From Paenibacillus sabinae T27 (GTDB lineage Bacteria; Bacillota; Bacilli; Paenibacillales; Paenibacillaceae), in contig NZ_CP004078.1 in NCBI RefSeq assembly GCF_000612505.1, positions 333,001-397,000 on the forward strand: a stretch of 64,000 bases of DNA, in the 5' to 3' direction. The position numbers and the translations under genes were made by a program. Shown here in pieces: positions 8,999-16,061 of this stretch; position 1 is the first letter of the stretch, and every line of letters begins with the position of its first letter. Under the pieces are notes generated by a model that was not told the DNA's origin, made no database searches, and worked only from the letters and a program-made list of their open reading frames with translations.

Positions 8999-9976
8999 TC
9001 AGGGCAAGCGTACGCCCCGAGAACTGACATACAGGTCATACCATTCCTTGCGGGTAAGCTCCAGCTTGTCTGCGTCTTTGCAAGCCGCGATGCGCTTTGG
9101 GTTTACCGTTCCGATGACAGGCTGAATCGCGGCGGGATGCGTCATCAGCCAGGAGAGAACGACAGCCTCCGGCGTTGTCCCTTTTTCTTCCGCCAGCTTT
9201 TGAACCAGGCGAGCGGTGCTGCGGACCGCTTCCGGTTCCTCGTCTCCCAGCGGCCGTCCGCTGTATTTGCCTTGGGCAAGCGGTCCCCAGGCCTGAAGCT
9301 GGATATTCTCCAGCCTGCAATGCTCGATCGTCCCTTCGGGCAGGCATTGATCCTTCCAGGCTTCCTGGTTCACGCTCACGACTGAATCGAGCCAGAAGAT
9401 TTTCTCCAGGCTCATTTCCAGCTGATTGACGATAATCGGCTCATCACTGTAAGCCTGAAGCAGCTTGATCTGTCCCGCACTCATGTTGGAAACGCCGAAA
9501 TGCCGGACTTTGCCGGACTCCTTCAGCAGGCGGAGCGCTTCGCCCACCTCTTCCGGGTCCATCAGAGGATCAGGCCGGTGCAGCAGCAATATATCGAGGT
9601 ATTCGGCGCCGAGGCGCGACAGAATGCCGTCTACGCTGCTCAGGATATGGCTCTTGGAGAAATCGAACACATTGGAGCTTTCGCCCGGCTCCGCCAGCTT
9701 GATGCCGCACTTCGACTGAAGAATGATGCTTTCGCGCAGCTCCGGGCGTTCTTTAAGAACGGCGCCGAATACCTTCTCCGCTTTGCCGCGAGTATAGATA
9801 TCGGCATGGTCGAACATATTGATGCCGATCTGGAGCGCAGCTTCGACAGCTTCATGTCCTTCCTTGATGTGCTCTTCGGTAACCGGCTCGCGGTTCCAGC
9901 CCCCGCCAAGGCCCATGCAGCCCAGGACCAGCCGGCTTGCGGGGATTCCGCGTTTGTTCAGCGGTAACGTTTTCAA
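8999..9976 (-). CDS. Aldo/keto reductase
   Basis: A 325-residue NADPH-dependent aldo/keto reductase of the type resembling E. coli YdhF. The start region reads LKTLPLNKRGIPASRLVLGC, followed by MFDHADIY (Asp/Tyr of the active site), QSKCGI (Lys), LLLHRPDPLMDPEE (His) and FGVSNMSAGQ, then a C-terminal NADP-binding stretch ending IAACKDADKLELTRKEWYDL. The TTG at 9976 is chosen because GGAGG lies eight bases upstream; the longer open frame from 10078 would overlap the PadR gene. The substrate is unknown. It is read in the same direction as the MFS/PadR operon and may be read through from it. Confidence 0.87.
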   Translation of the reverse strand: MKTLPLNKRGIPASRLVLGCMGLGGGWNREPVTEEHIKEGHEAVEAALQIGINMFDHADIYTRGKAEKVFGAVLKERPELRESIILQSKCGIKLAEPGESSNVFDFSKSHILSSVDGILSRLGAEYLDILLLHRPDPLMDPEEVGEALRLLKESGKVRHFGVSNMSAGQIKLLQAYSDEPIIVNQLEMSLEKIFWLDSVVSVNQEAWKDQCLPEGTIEHCRLENIQLQAWGPLAQGKYSGRPLGDEEPEAVRSTARLVQKLAEEKGTTPEAVVLSWLMTHPAAIQPVIGTVNPKRIAACKDADKLELTRKEWYDLYVSSRGVRLP

Positions 9977-10067
9977 TTCGATCCCTCCGACAATGTGATT
10001 GATGACAACATGGCTATTGTACAACTTTAATTGCCCAATTTCTAATCCTGGGCGGGTACCCGGCAAG

Positions 10068-10637
10068 CTATTGTACATTCAGATCGAGCGGTTCCCCGAC
10101 ATCACCGAGCCTCTGCGCCCGTACATCACTGTACAGGCGCTTCAACCATTTCAGTTCGGTCATGCTGTGCTCGTACTTGCCGTACATCAGATGCAGCGCC
10201 GCCCGGGAGACGGAAGGAATATGCTCCTCGTAGACCTGATAGGCAAGATTGACCTGGTGCTCGGCCTCCCGGATGCGTTCCTCCAGCAGCTTCGCAATTT
10301 TGTCCGGATCGACATGCCGGGAGAAGGCCAGGGCGATATACATCGGGTGAAATATCGCATCGTTCTTGCGGAACTGCTGCAGCAGCAGCTGCTCGAACAG
10401 CGATTTGCCCGAATCCGTGATTCTGTATATCGTTTTGTCCGGCCGGTCGATGCTGCGGATAATTTCAACCTGCTCGATTTGTCCGCTCTTGGCCAATTGA
10501 TCGACGGCGTAATACAGGGAGCCCATCTGCAGCTTCGTAATCCGGTCCATGGCGCGGTCTCTCATCACCAGCATCATTTCATAGGGATGCATGTCCCGCT
10601 CCAGCAGCAGTCCGAGAATGGCCAGCTTCATCGACAT
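10068..10637 (-). CDS. PadR-family transcriptional regulator
   Basis: A 189-residue PadR regulator. The N-terminal winged helix reads LAILGLLLERDMHPYEMMLV, and the wing is PDKTIYRITDSGKSLFEQLL; the C-terminal part is a helical dimerisation domain. It begins five bases after the stop of the efflux gene, with AAGGAG spanning that stop codon, so the two are translationally linked. PadR proteins commonly repress a neighbouring multidrug transporter until a toxic ligand binds, and that role is inferred here. An inverted repeat in the operon promoter (12204-12219) is a candidate binding site. Confidence 0.9.
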   Translation of the reverse strand: MSMKLAILGLLLERDMHPYEMMLVMRDRAMDRITKLQMGSLYYAVDQLAKSGQIEQVEIIRSIDRPDKTIYRITDSGKSLFEQLLLQQFRKNDAIFHPMYIALAFSRHVDPDKIAKLLEERIREAEHQVNLAYQVYEEHIPSVSRAALHLMYGKYEHSMTELKWLKRLYSDVRAQRLGDVGEPLDLNVQ

Positions 10638-10642
10638 GGGGA

Positions 10643-12163
10643 TTACTCCTTGTCGAGCGCCGGCTGCGGGGCTTTCTGGCGGTTGAACAGGCGGTCATGC
10701 GGCATCAGCAGCACGGCCCCGAGTCCAAGTGCCGCCGGAATAAGCGCCCACAGGAACGTATGCGCGATGGAGGAGGACAGCGCAGCCGAAATTTTCTCCA
10801 GCACCGGCGCTGGGATTTTCGCTCTGGCTTCGGGCGTCAGCGCGGACCTCGGATCGCCGAAGGCCGAGGATTGGGCAGCTCCCCCGAACGCGCTGCTCAG
10901 CTTGTCCGTAAACATATTGCGCTGGATGATACCGAAGATCGTAATACCGAGCGTCATGCCGAGCGAGCGCATGAAGGTAATGGCCGACGTGGCCGAGCCG
11001 CGCTGACGGACATCGAAATGATGGACCGAGGACATATTGAGCACCGAGAAGGAGAATCCGACGCCGAAACCGGTCAGGGCCATATAGATATTGACCAGAA
11101 GGCGGGAAATGTCCGGCGACAGGGTGCCGAGCAGGGCGACGCCGGCGACGAAGCAGACGGCGGACAGCAGCATAATATTGCGGAAGCTCGTCCGGGCCGT
11201 GAGCTGTCCGCCAAGCTGGGCGCCGGCAACCGAACCGACCATCATCGGCATCAGGATGAGGCCGGAATTGGTCGCGGACCCGCCGAATACGCCCTGCACG
11301 AAGATCGGGATGTAGACGGTCGCCACGATGAAGGCCGAACCGTAAAAGAACCCGGCCAGCGCGCTTGTCGCGAACAGCTTTTTTTGAAACATGCTGAAGG
11401 TGATGACGGGTTCGGCTGCGCGGCGCTCAATCAGCAGGAAGGCGATCAGCAGAACCGCAAATCCGGCGAACAGGCCGATGATATTGACGGAGCTCCAGGC
11501 ATATTCCTGGCCGCCCAACTCCAGGGCGAACATGAGACAAATCACCGATCCGACCAGCGTAAGGGCGCCGCCCCAGTCGATCCGCTGTCTGGAGTGGGTG
11601 ACCGACTCCTTGTAGAACATGGCGATCATAACAAAGGCAATTACGCCAAGGGGAAGATTGATATAGAAGACCCACTGCCAGCCGACGTAGTCGGTAATGT
11701 AGGCTCCGAGAAGCGGGCCGAGCACGCTGGAGATGCCGAATACGGCGCCGAACAGTCCGGTCATCCGGCCGCGCTTCTCCGGCGGGAAGATATCAAAGAC
11801 GATGGTGAAAGCGATCGGCATTACAGCGCCCCCGCCCACACCTTGAATGGCGCGGTAAATGCTAAGCTGAGTAATGCTGGTTGACGTTCCGCACAGGGCC
11901 GAGCCGATCAGGAACAGCAGCAGGCCGAGCATGAAAAAGCGTTTGCGGCCGTACATATCGGACAGCTTGCCGAATATGGGGGTGCCCGCCATAACCATGA
12001 CCATATAGGCGGAGGTCACCCAGACGATTTTGTCCAGGCCGCCGAGTTCAGCGACAATGGTGCCCATGGCCGCGGCGACGATCGTGTTGTCCATAGCGGT
12101 CATCAAAATGCCGAGCAGCAGGCCGACAACGACCAGCTTCAGATTGCTATCTTTCGAATGCAT
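10643..12163 (-). CDS. MFS drug efflux transporter, DHA2 (EmrB/QacA) family
   Basis: A 506-residue transporter with about 14 membrane helices, typical of the DHA2 drug:H+ antiporter family. Helix 1 contains LGILMTAMDNTIVAAAMGTI (motif D1), the loop after helix 2 has GKLSDMYGRKRFF (motif A), and GAVFGISSVLGPLLGA is motif C of antiporters. It is the first gene of an operon with the PadR gene and has RBS AAGGAG. The exported compound is not predictable. A promoter with a palindrome between its -35 and -10 boxes lies just upstream. Confidence 0.92.
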   Translation of the reverse strand: MHSKDSNLKLVVVGLLLGILMTAMDNTIVAAAMGTIVAELGGLDKIVWVTSAYMVMVMAGTPIFGKLSDMYGRKRFFMLGLLLFLIGSALCGTSTSITQLSIYRAIQGVGGGAVMPIAFTIVFDIFPPEKRGRMTGLFGAVFGISSVLGPLLGAYITDYVGWQWVFYINLPLGVIAFVMIAMFYKESVTHSRQRIDWGGALTLVGSVICLMFALELGGQEYAWSSVNIIGLFAGFAVLLIAFLLIERRAAEPVITFSMFQKKLFATSALAGFFYGSAFIVATVYIPIFVQGVFGGSATNSGLILMPMMVGSVAGAQLGGQLTARTSFRNIMLLSAVCFVAGVALLGTLSPDISRLLVNIYMALTGFGVGFSFSVLNMSSVHHFDVRQRGSATSAITFMRSLGMTLGITIFGIIQRNMFTDKLSSAFGGAAQSSAFGDPRSALTPEARAKIPAPVLEKISAALSSSIAHTFLWALIPAALGLGAVLLMPHDRLFNRQKAPQPALDKE

Positions 12164-12199
12164 GGGTATAAACTCCTTTTTTGTAAGTTGATGAAATTA

Positions 12200-12228
12200 A
12201 TTATATTCAAGTTTGAATAGGGGGGCAA
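12200..12228 (-). promoter_or_regulatory. Promoter and likely PadR operator of the efflux operon
   Basis: On the minus strand, TTGCCC (plus 12223-12228) and TATAAT (plus 12200-12205) are separated by 17 bases. The spacer holds the palindrome TATTCAA-gt-TTGAATA (12204-12219), placed where a bound repressor would block RNA polymerase. Confidence 0.65.
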
Positions 12229-12272
12229 TGCTTATTTTCGACGATTCAAGGTCGATTCCTTCAAGTATAGGC

Positions 12273-12303
12273 AGCAAAAAACCCCCGCTGGACCGCAGGG
12301 GTT
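12273..12303 (-). terminator. Terminator of the GGDEF/HD-GYP gene
   Basis: On the minus strand AACCCCTGC and GCGGGGGTT form a stem followed by TTTTTT. It lies about 60 bases after the stop at 12362. Confidence 0.8.
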
Positions 12304-12361
12304 GACCTATCGATTGACTTGGGCAGGCCGGAAGGCTGCGGTAATGCGCGCATCCCGCGCG

Positions 12362-14200
12362 CTATACCGCAGCCTCCTTGGTACGAAGATGCCTGGACTC
12401 AATATAACTGATGAAAAACTCCGTAAGCCCCGGATCGAACTGGCTGCCCGCGCAGGCTCTCAGCTCGACAATCGCCTCCTCCACGGATTTGGTCGGCTGG
12501 TAGGGCCGCTCCGTCGTCATGGCGTCAAACGAATCGATAATGGTCAGCATCCGGCACAGCTTCGGGATTTCCTCCCCCTTGAAGCCGTGGGGGTAGCCTC
12601 TGCCGTCATACCTTTCATGGTGCAGCTCGATGTAGGCGGCGAGGTCTTTGAACTTGTCATTGGTCATCGCCATCTGCTTGCCCCAAGTTACATGCCATTT
12701 TACCATTTCCCATTCTTCGGGCGTGAGCTTCTCCTTCTTGTTCAGGATGCCCCAGGGAATTTCCAGCTTGCCGATGTCGTGAATCAGCGCGCCCAGCGTG
12801 AACTGGCGTTTCGTCAGGCTGTCGAGCTTCAGCAGCTCGCTGATGTCCATGGCATAGCGGAATACCCGCTTGGAATGCTTGAAGGTCTCCATGTCCTTGT
12901 ACATGAACAGGTTGAGCTGCTGCTCGATATCCCGCACGTCCTGGCTGAAATCGATATCCTGCTCAAGCAGCGATTGGTGGCCGTAAATATGCACCATGTT
13001 CTTGCCCTGCTTCTTGGCATAGTACAGCGCCTGGTCGGCATGTTCGACGAGCTCCGATTTGTCATGAATGTCCGATCGGTAGCCCGCGATGCCCGCCGAG
13101 AAGGACAGACAGCCCTGCGGAAAGATCTCCGTGCCGTCGAAGGGAGAGTTGTTTAGCGTTTTGCGCAGGCGATCGAGAAAATCTTTAGCCTGGTCGGTAT
13201 CGTAAGAGGGCATGAGAAGCGTGAATTCTTCTCCGCCGTAGCGGGAGACGACCATTTCGGCGCCACCGCATTCTTTTTTCAGCAATTCCGCCAGGAAAAC
13301 AATCAAGCCGTCGCCCTTGAGATGGCCGAAGTGGTCGTTGTATTTCTTGAAATCGTCGATATCGATCATGGCCAGCGACAGAGAGGAGCCGGTGCTCCGG
13401 GATTTGCGCATTTCCTCCTCCAGCACCACCTCGAAGTAGCTGTGGTTGAACAGACCCGTACGCGGATCGCGGTTCGCCCGTTCTTCGATGTCGCGGTACA
13501 TCGTAAACATTTGCTTGAAGGAATAGGACAGCAAAATGCTGAGGCAGAGAAACAGCGCCAGCCCGAAAATATGATTATGGTACAAAAGAATGGTCAGCAC
13601 AAGCGATAGCACGAGCGTGCTAAGGTAGGCGATGATCGTATCCTTGAGCATTCCCTTTAACGTCTCGTACAGATTTTCATTATGGAGGACATAATAGTAC
13701 AGGACGATCAGCAGCGTGTTCATAATAAAATAGATCGCCATGCCGCCGGCATAAGCCGCCAGATGGTTGTCCATAAGAGGTCCCCGTACGCCGCCCAGCG
13801 CCGCAAAGGTATAGGACGCCGAGGCATTTATGATCGAATAGACGGCAAAGTTGATCAGATGCTTCCACCAGACGGTCTTTCGTTCTATCAGGAAAATCAC
13901 CGCGGACGCAACCAAAAGGACGGTTAGACTGAACGAGGGTCCGAAGACGAAAATACAGGCCAGATAAACGGAGGAGTCCAGAGATAATCCGTTGCCCTGA
14001 GGAGGAAGCTGGAAAGTAAAGATCGTCAGCACCACAGCCGCTCCCGCCAGCGCATATACCCATACCCAGGTTGAAGTAGTGTAATGGATGAAAACGGCCC
14101 GATTAAATAAAGCGAACAGGCCAATTCCCGTAAGACAAATGGCAGCTGCATATAGATGATTCAGGTTCAGCTTGGGCGTGGCTGTGTTCTGCTTTGACAA
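12362..14200 (-). CDS. Membrane GGDEF / HD-GYP bifunctional c-di-GMP enzyme
   Basis: A 612-residue protein with about seven N-terminal membrane helices (residues 15-225), a GGDEF domain (RDPRTGLFNHSYFE onward, active-site motif YGGEEF near residue 325) and a C-terminal HD-GYP domain (LIHDIGKLEIPWG, later HHERYDGRGYPHG). GGDEF domains make c-di-GMP and HD-GYP domains hydrolyse it; both motifs look intact, so either or both activities are possible. The TTG start at 14200 has AGGAGG eight bases upstream. It is monocistronic between two terminators. Its nearness to the c-di-GMP riboswitch and the sinI-like gene suggests, but does not prove, a shared pathway. Confidence 0.92.
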   Translation of the reverse strand: MSKQNTATPKLNLNHLYAAAICLTGIGLFALFNRAVFIHYTTSTWVWVYALAGAAVVLTIFTFQLPPQGNGLSLDSSVYLACIFVFGPSFSLTVLLVASAVIFLIERKTVWWKHLINFAVYSIINASASYTFAALGGVRGPLMDNHLAAYAGGMAIYFIMNTLLIVLYYYVLHNENLYETLKGMLKDTIIAYLSTLVLSLVLTILLYHNHIFGLALFLCLSILLSYSFKQMFTMYRDIEERANRDPRTGLFNHSYFEVVLEEEMRKSRSTGSSLSLAMIDIDDFKKYNDHFGHLKGDGLIVFLAELLKKECGGAEMVVSRYGGEEFTLLMPSYDTDQAKDFLDRLRKTLNNSPFDGTEIFPQGCLSFSAGIAGYRSDIHDKSELVEHADQALYYAKKQGKNMVHIYGHQSLLEQDIDFSQDVRDIEQQLNLFMYKDMETFKHSKRVFRYAMDISELLKLDSLTKRQFTLGALIHDIGKLEIPWGILNKKEKLTPEEWEMVKWHVTWGKQMAMTNDKFKDLAAYIELHHERYDGRGYPHGFKGEEIPKLCRMLTIIDSFDAMTTERPYQPTKSVEEAIVELRACAGSQFDPGLTEFFISYIESRHLRTKEAAV

Positions 14201-14380
14201 TGGTGATCCTCCTCTCGCAAATGTCGTGTTGCTCCACTTATTTTAAAGGATTACATACAAATTTCATAGATTTCCGGCAGGTTAATTCAGCGCATCAGAA
14301 ACAGGCTTCTTTCCCGCAAACGGCATTTGTTCCCTGCATATGTATATCGCCTGAAATAGCTCAACTTTTAATAAATATGT

Positions 14381-14408
14381 TAAAAAAGCAGGCTGAACAT
14401 CAGCCTGC
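14381..14408 (-). terminator. Terminator after the DUF5317/small-peptide unit
   Basis: Perfect nine-base arms GCAGGCTGA and TCAGCCTGC around a three-base loop, followed on the minus strand by TTTTTT. Confidence 0.85.
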
Positions 14409-14426
14409 CCCTCTGCTTGCTTTGGA

Positions 14427-14543
14427 TTAACGGCCGCCGCCGATGAGTCTGAAGCCGGAAGTCAAAGCCATAACCACGGAAGCAACGATAACCGTATTGA
14501 TAATGATGCGCGAATAGAACACGCCGTCCAGTTTCTTTTTCAC
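14427..14543 (-). CDS. Small membrane peptide, 38 residues
   Basis: An open frame too short for usual gene calling: GTG at 14543 with AAAGGGGTG before it, and stop at 14427-14429. The peptide is MKKKLDGVFYSRIIINTVIV then ASVVMALTSGFRLIGGGR. The middle is one strong hydrophobic helix with a basic N-terminus, so it is probably a single-pass membrane or exported peptide. It lies 29 bases downstream of the DUF5317 gene, and a terminator follows 19 bases after its stop, so it is the last gene of a two-gene unit. No function is known to me. Confidence 0.65.
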   Translation of the reverse strand: MKKKLDGVFYSRIIINTVIVASVVMALTSGFRLIGGGR

Positions 14544-14572
14544 AATTGCTCACCCCTTTCGGTAATGGATCG

Positions 14573-15163
14573 TCAAGACTGCTTGGCTTCCATCTCCTGC
14601 TTTATCCGCCGTTTGTCCGGAACCAGAATGTACTGAAGGTAGAGGAAAATCCCCGCGTTCATCACAATATCGCCGATGCTGATCACCTGGGTGCGCGGAT
14701 AAGGCTTGGACAGCGGAATAATGTCCCCCAGAAACGACAGCCGTGTCGCCGAATCCATCAGATAATGCTTCGTGGCGACGGTTCCCGACTCCAGCAAATG
14801 CACGTAATAGGGGTCCAGAACCTTGGCCGCATCCAGCGAAACAGGCATCTTGCCGCCGTTGACGGCCATGACGAGAAAGTTCAGAAAGACGCCGGCGAAA
14901 ATAAACAGGAAGCCCGGAGTGCTCCGGTTCAACCATAGGAGATAAAGCCCGGCTGCGTATACAGCGATAAAAAAAATTCCGCTGATCGAAGCAAAGGCAG
15001 ACGACCGATCATTCAGTTCAAACACGGCAAACTGCAGCAGCAGCAGGAGAGGGAACCAGAGTCCGCCCCTGATGCGAAGGTTGCCGAATTGCGTCAGACC
15101 ATAACGGAAGCCGCCGCGAAGCAGACCCACCACCAGACCGAGCACAATGCCATCGTAGACCAT
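14573..15163 (-). CDS. DUF5317-type membrane protein
   Basis: A 196-residue protein with about five hydrophobic helices. It resembles DUF5317 proteins of Firmicutes in its N-terminal LGLVVGLLRGG motif, a central MAVNGGKMPVS motif and a later loop GDIIPLSKPYP. The function is not known. ATG at 15163 has AGGAG seven bases upstream. It is followed by the 38-residue peptide gene and a strong terminator. I see no regulatory element in the 200 bases between its start and the divergent csoR promoter. Confidence 0.7.
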   Translation of the reverse strand: MVYDGIVLGLVVGLLRGGFRYGLTQFGNLRIRGGLWFPLLLLLQFAVFELNDRSSAFASISGIFFIAVYAAGLYLLWLNRSTPGFLFIFAGVFLNFLVMAVNGGKMPVSLDAAKVLDPYYVHLLESGTVATKHYLMDSATRLSFLGDIIPLSKPYPRTQVISIGDIVMNAGIFLYLQYILVPDKRRIKQEMEAKQS

Positions 15164-15317
15164 GTTGTTAGCTCCTAAATCTATGTATTTAGAACTATGG
15201 AAAGCCTTGATAAAAGGGAATATTCGCCCCTAATTATGGAAATCCTCCTGCGTATAACAAAATTATCCGAAGAAATGTGACAAAAAATAGCGAAGCAGAG
15301 GAATGCGCCGATTTCGC

Positions 15318-15347
15318 TTGACATACCCTATGGGGGTATATTAAAGT
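15318..15347 (+). promoter_or_regulatory. csoR promoter with CsoR operator
   Basis: TTGACA at 15318-15323 is followed by the G/C-tract inverted repeat TACCCTATGGGGGTA (15324-15338), the typical CsoR site, and an AT-rich -10 region (TTAAAG/TAAAGT at 15341-15347). Binding of apo-CsoR here would block transcription of csoR-copZ. Confidence 0.8.
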
Positions 15348-15367
15348 ATGGGTGAGGAGGTTGATGC

Positions 15368-15718
15368 ATGACGGCACATGAAAAACGAGAGGAGACGCTT
15401 GACCAAGGGTCCTGCGACGGCGACTGCCATTCTTCCGAAGTACGTAAAAGTCATCATACTCAGGAATTCAAGAACGGGCTCACGGCCCGGCTTAACCGCA
15501 TAGAAGGGCAAATTCGGGGCATCAAAGGCATGATCGACCGTGACACCTACTGCGACGATGTTCTGACCCAGCTTGCGGCGGTCCAGTCGGCGCTAGGCAG
15601 TGTCGGGAAGCTGCTCCTTGAGGGTCATATGAAAAGCTGTATTGTCGAGCGAATCGAAGCCGGCGAACACGAGGTTATTGACGAACTGCTGATTACGGTC
15701 GGCAGATTAATGAAATAA
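15368..15718 (+). CDS. csoR: Copper-sensing transcriptional repressor CsoR
   Basis: A 116-residue DUF156-family repressor with the pattern GLTARLNRIEGQIRGIKGMI. The Cu(I) ligands of the family are present: Cys in RDTYCDDV, and His and Cys in EGHMKSCIVE. The N-terminal 30 residues add further Cys and His (CDGDCHSS, KSHH), which is longer than usual and may also bind metal. Cu(I) binding releases the protein from DNA. ATG has GAGGAGG upstream. It overlaps its own operator region and is followed after 14 bases by copZ. Confidence 0.93.
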   Translation: MTAHEKREETLDQGSCDGDCHSSEVRKSHHTQEFKNGLTARLNRIEGQIRGIKGMIDRDTYCDDVLTQLAAVQSALGSVGKLLLEGHMKSCIVERIEAGEHEVIDELLITVGRLMK

Positions 15719-15732
15719 GGAGAGGATTAATC

Positions 15733-15936
15733 ATGGCAAACGTTGTATTGAATGTAGAGGGAATGTCCTGCGGGCATTGCGTCAGCTCGGTAGAGAAGGC
15801 AGTGGGCAATTTGGGAGCGTCGGCCAAAGCGGATTTGGCATCCAAGACCGTTGCGGTTGATTATGACGACAGCAAGCTTAGTGTGGACGCCATCAAGGAA
15901 GCGATTGAGGACCAAGGCTACGACGTGGTTCAATAA
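15733..15936 (+). CDS. copZ: Copper chaperone CopZ
   Basis: A 67-residue single heavy-metal-associated domain with the metal site MSCGHC near residue 12 and the typical pattern ending EAIEDQGYDVV. It carries Cu(I) in the cytoplasm and hands it to CopA or CsoR. It is co-transcribed with csoR and has an AGGAG ribosome binding site. A terminator follows, so it is not obligatorily in the same transcript as copA. Confidence 0.93.
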   Translation: MANVVLNVEGMSCGHCVSSVEKAVGNLGASAKADLASKTVAVDYDDSKLSVDAIKEAIEDQGYDVVQ

Positions 15937-15955
15937 CAGGCAAGACAGCCGAAAG

Positions 15956-16018
15956 GAAAGGCGTGGAACGGCAGAGGAAGAAAGTTCCCCGAGCCATTCC
16001 GGGCCTTCTCTTTTTTTA
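15956..16018 (+). terminator. Terminator between copZ and copA
   Basis: An imperfect long stem (AAGG-C, GGAA, GGC pairing with GCC, TTCC, GGCCTT) followed by CTCTTTTTTT. It separates csoR-copZ from copA. Confidence 0.6.
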
Positions 16019-16027
16019 ATGTTTGTA

Positions 16028-16042
16028 TACCCCCTATGGGTA
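16028..16042 (+). promoter_or_regulatory. Second CsoR-type operator, before copA
   Basis: TACCCCCTATGGGTA is the mirror form of the box before csoR (TACCCTATGGGGGTA) and lies 20 bases before the copA start, after a terminator. It implies a separate CsoR-controlled promoter for copA. A clear -35/-10 pair is not visible. Confidence 0.65.
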
Positions 16043-16061
16043 CTGGAAAGAGAGTGATCGT

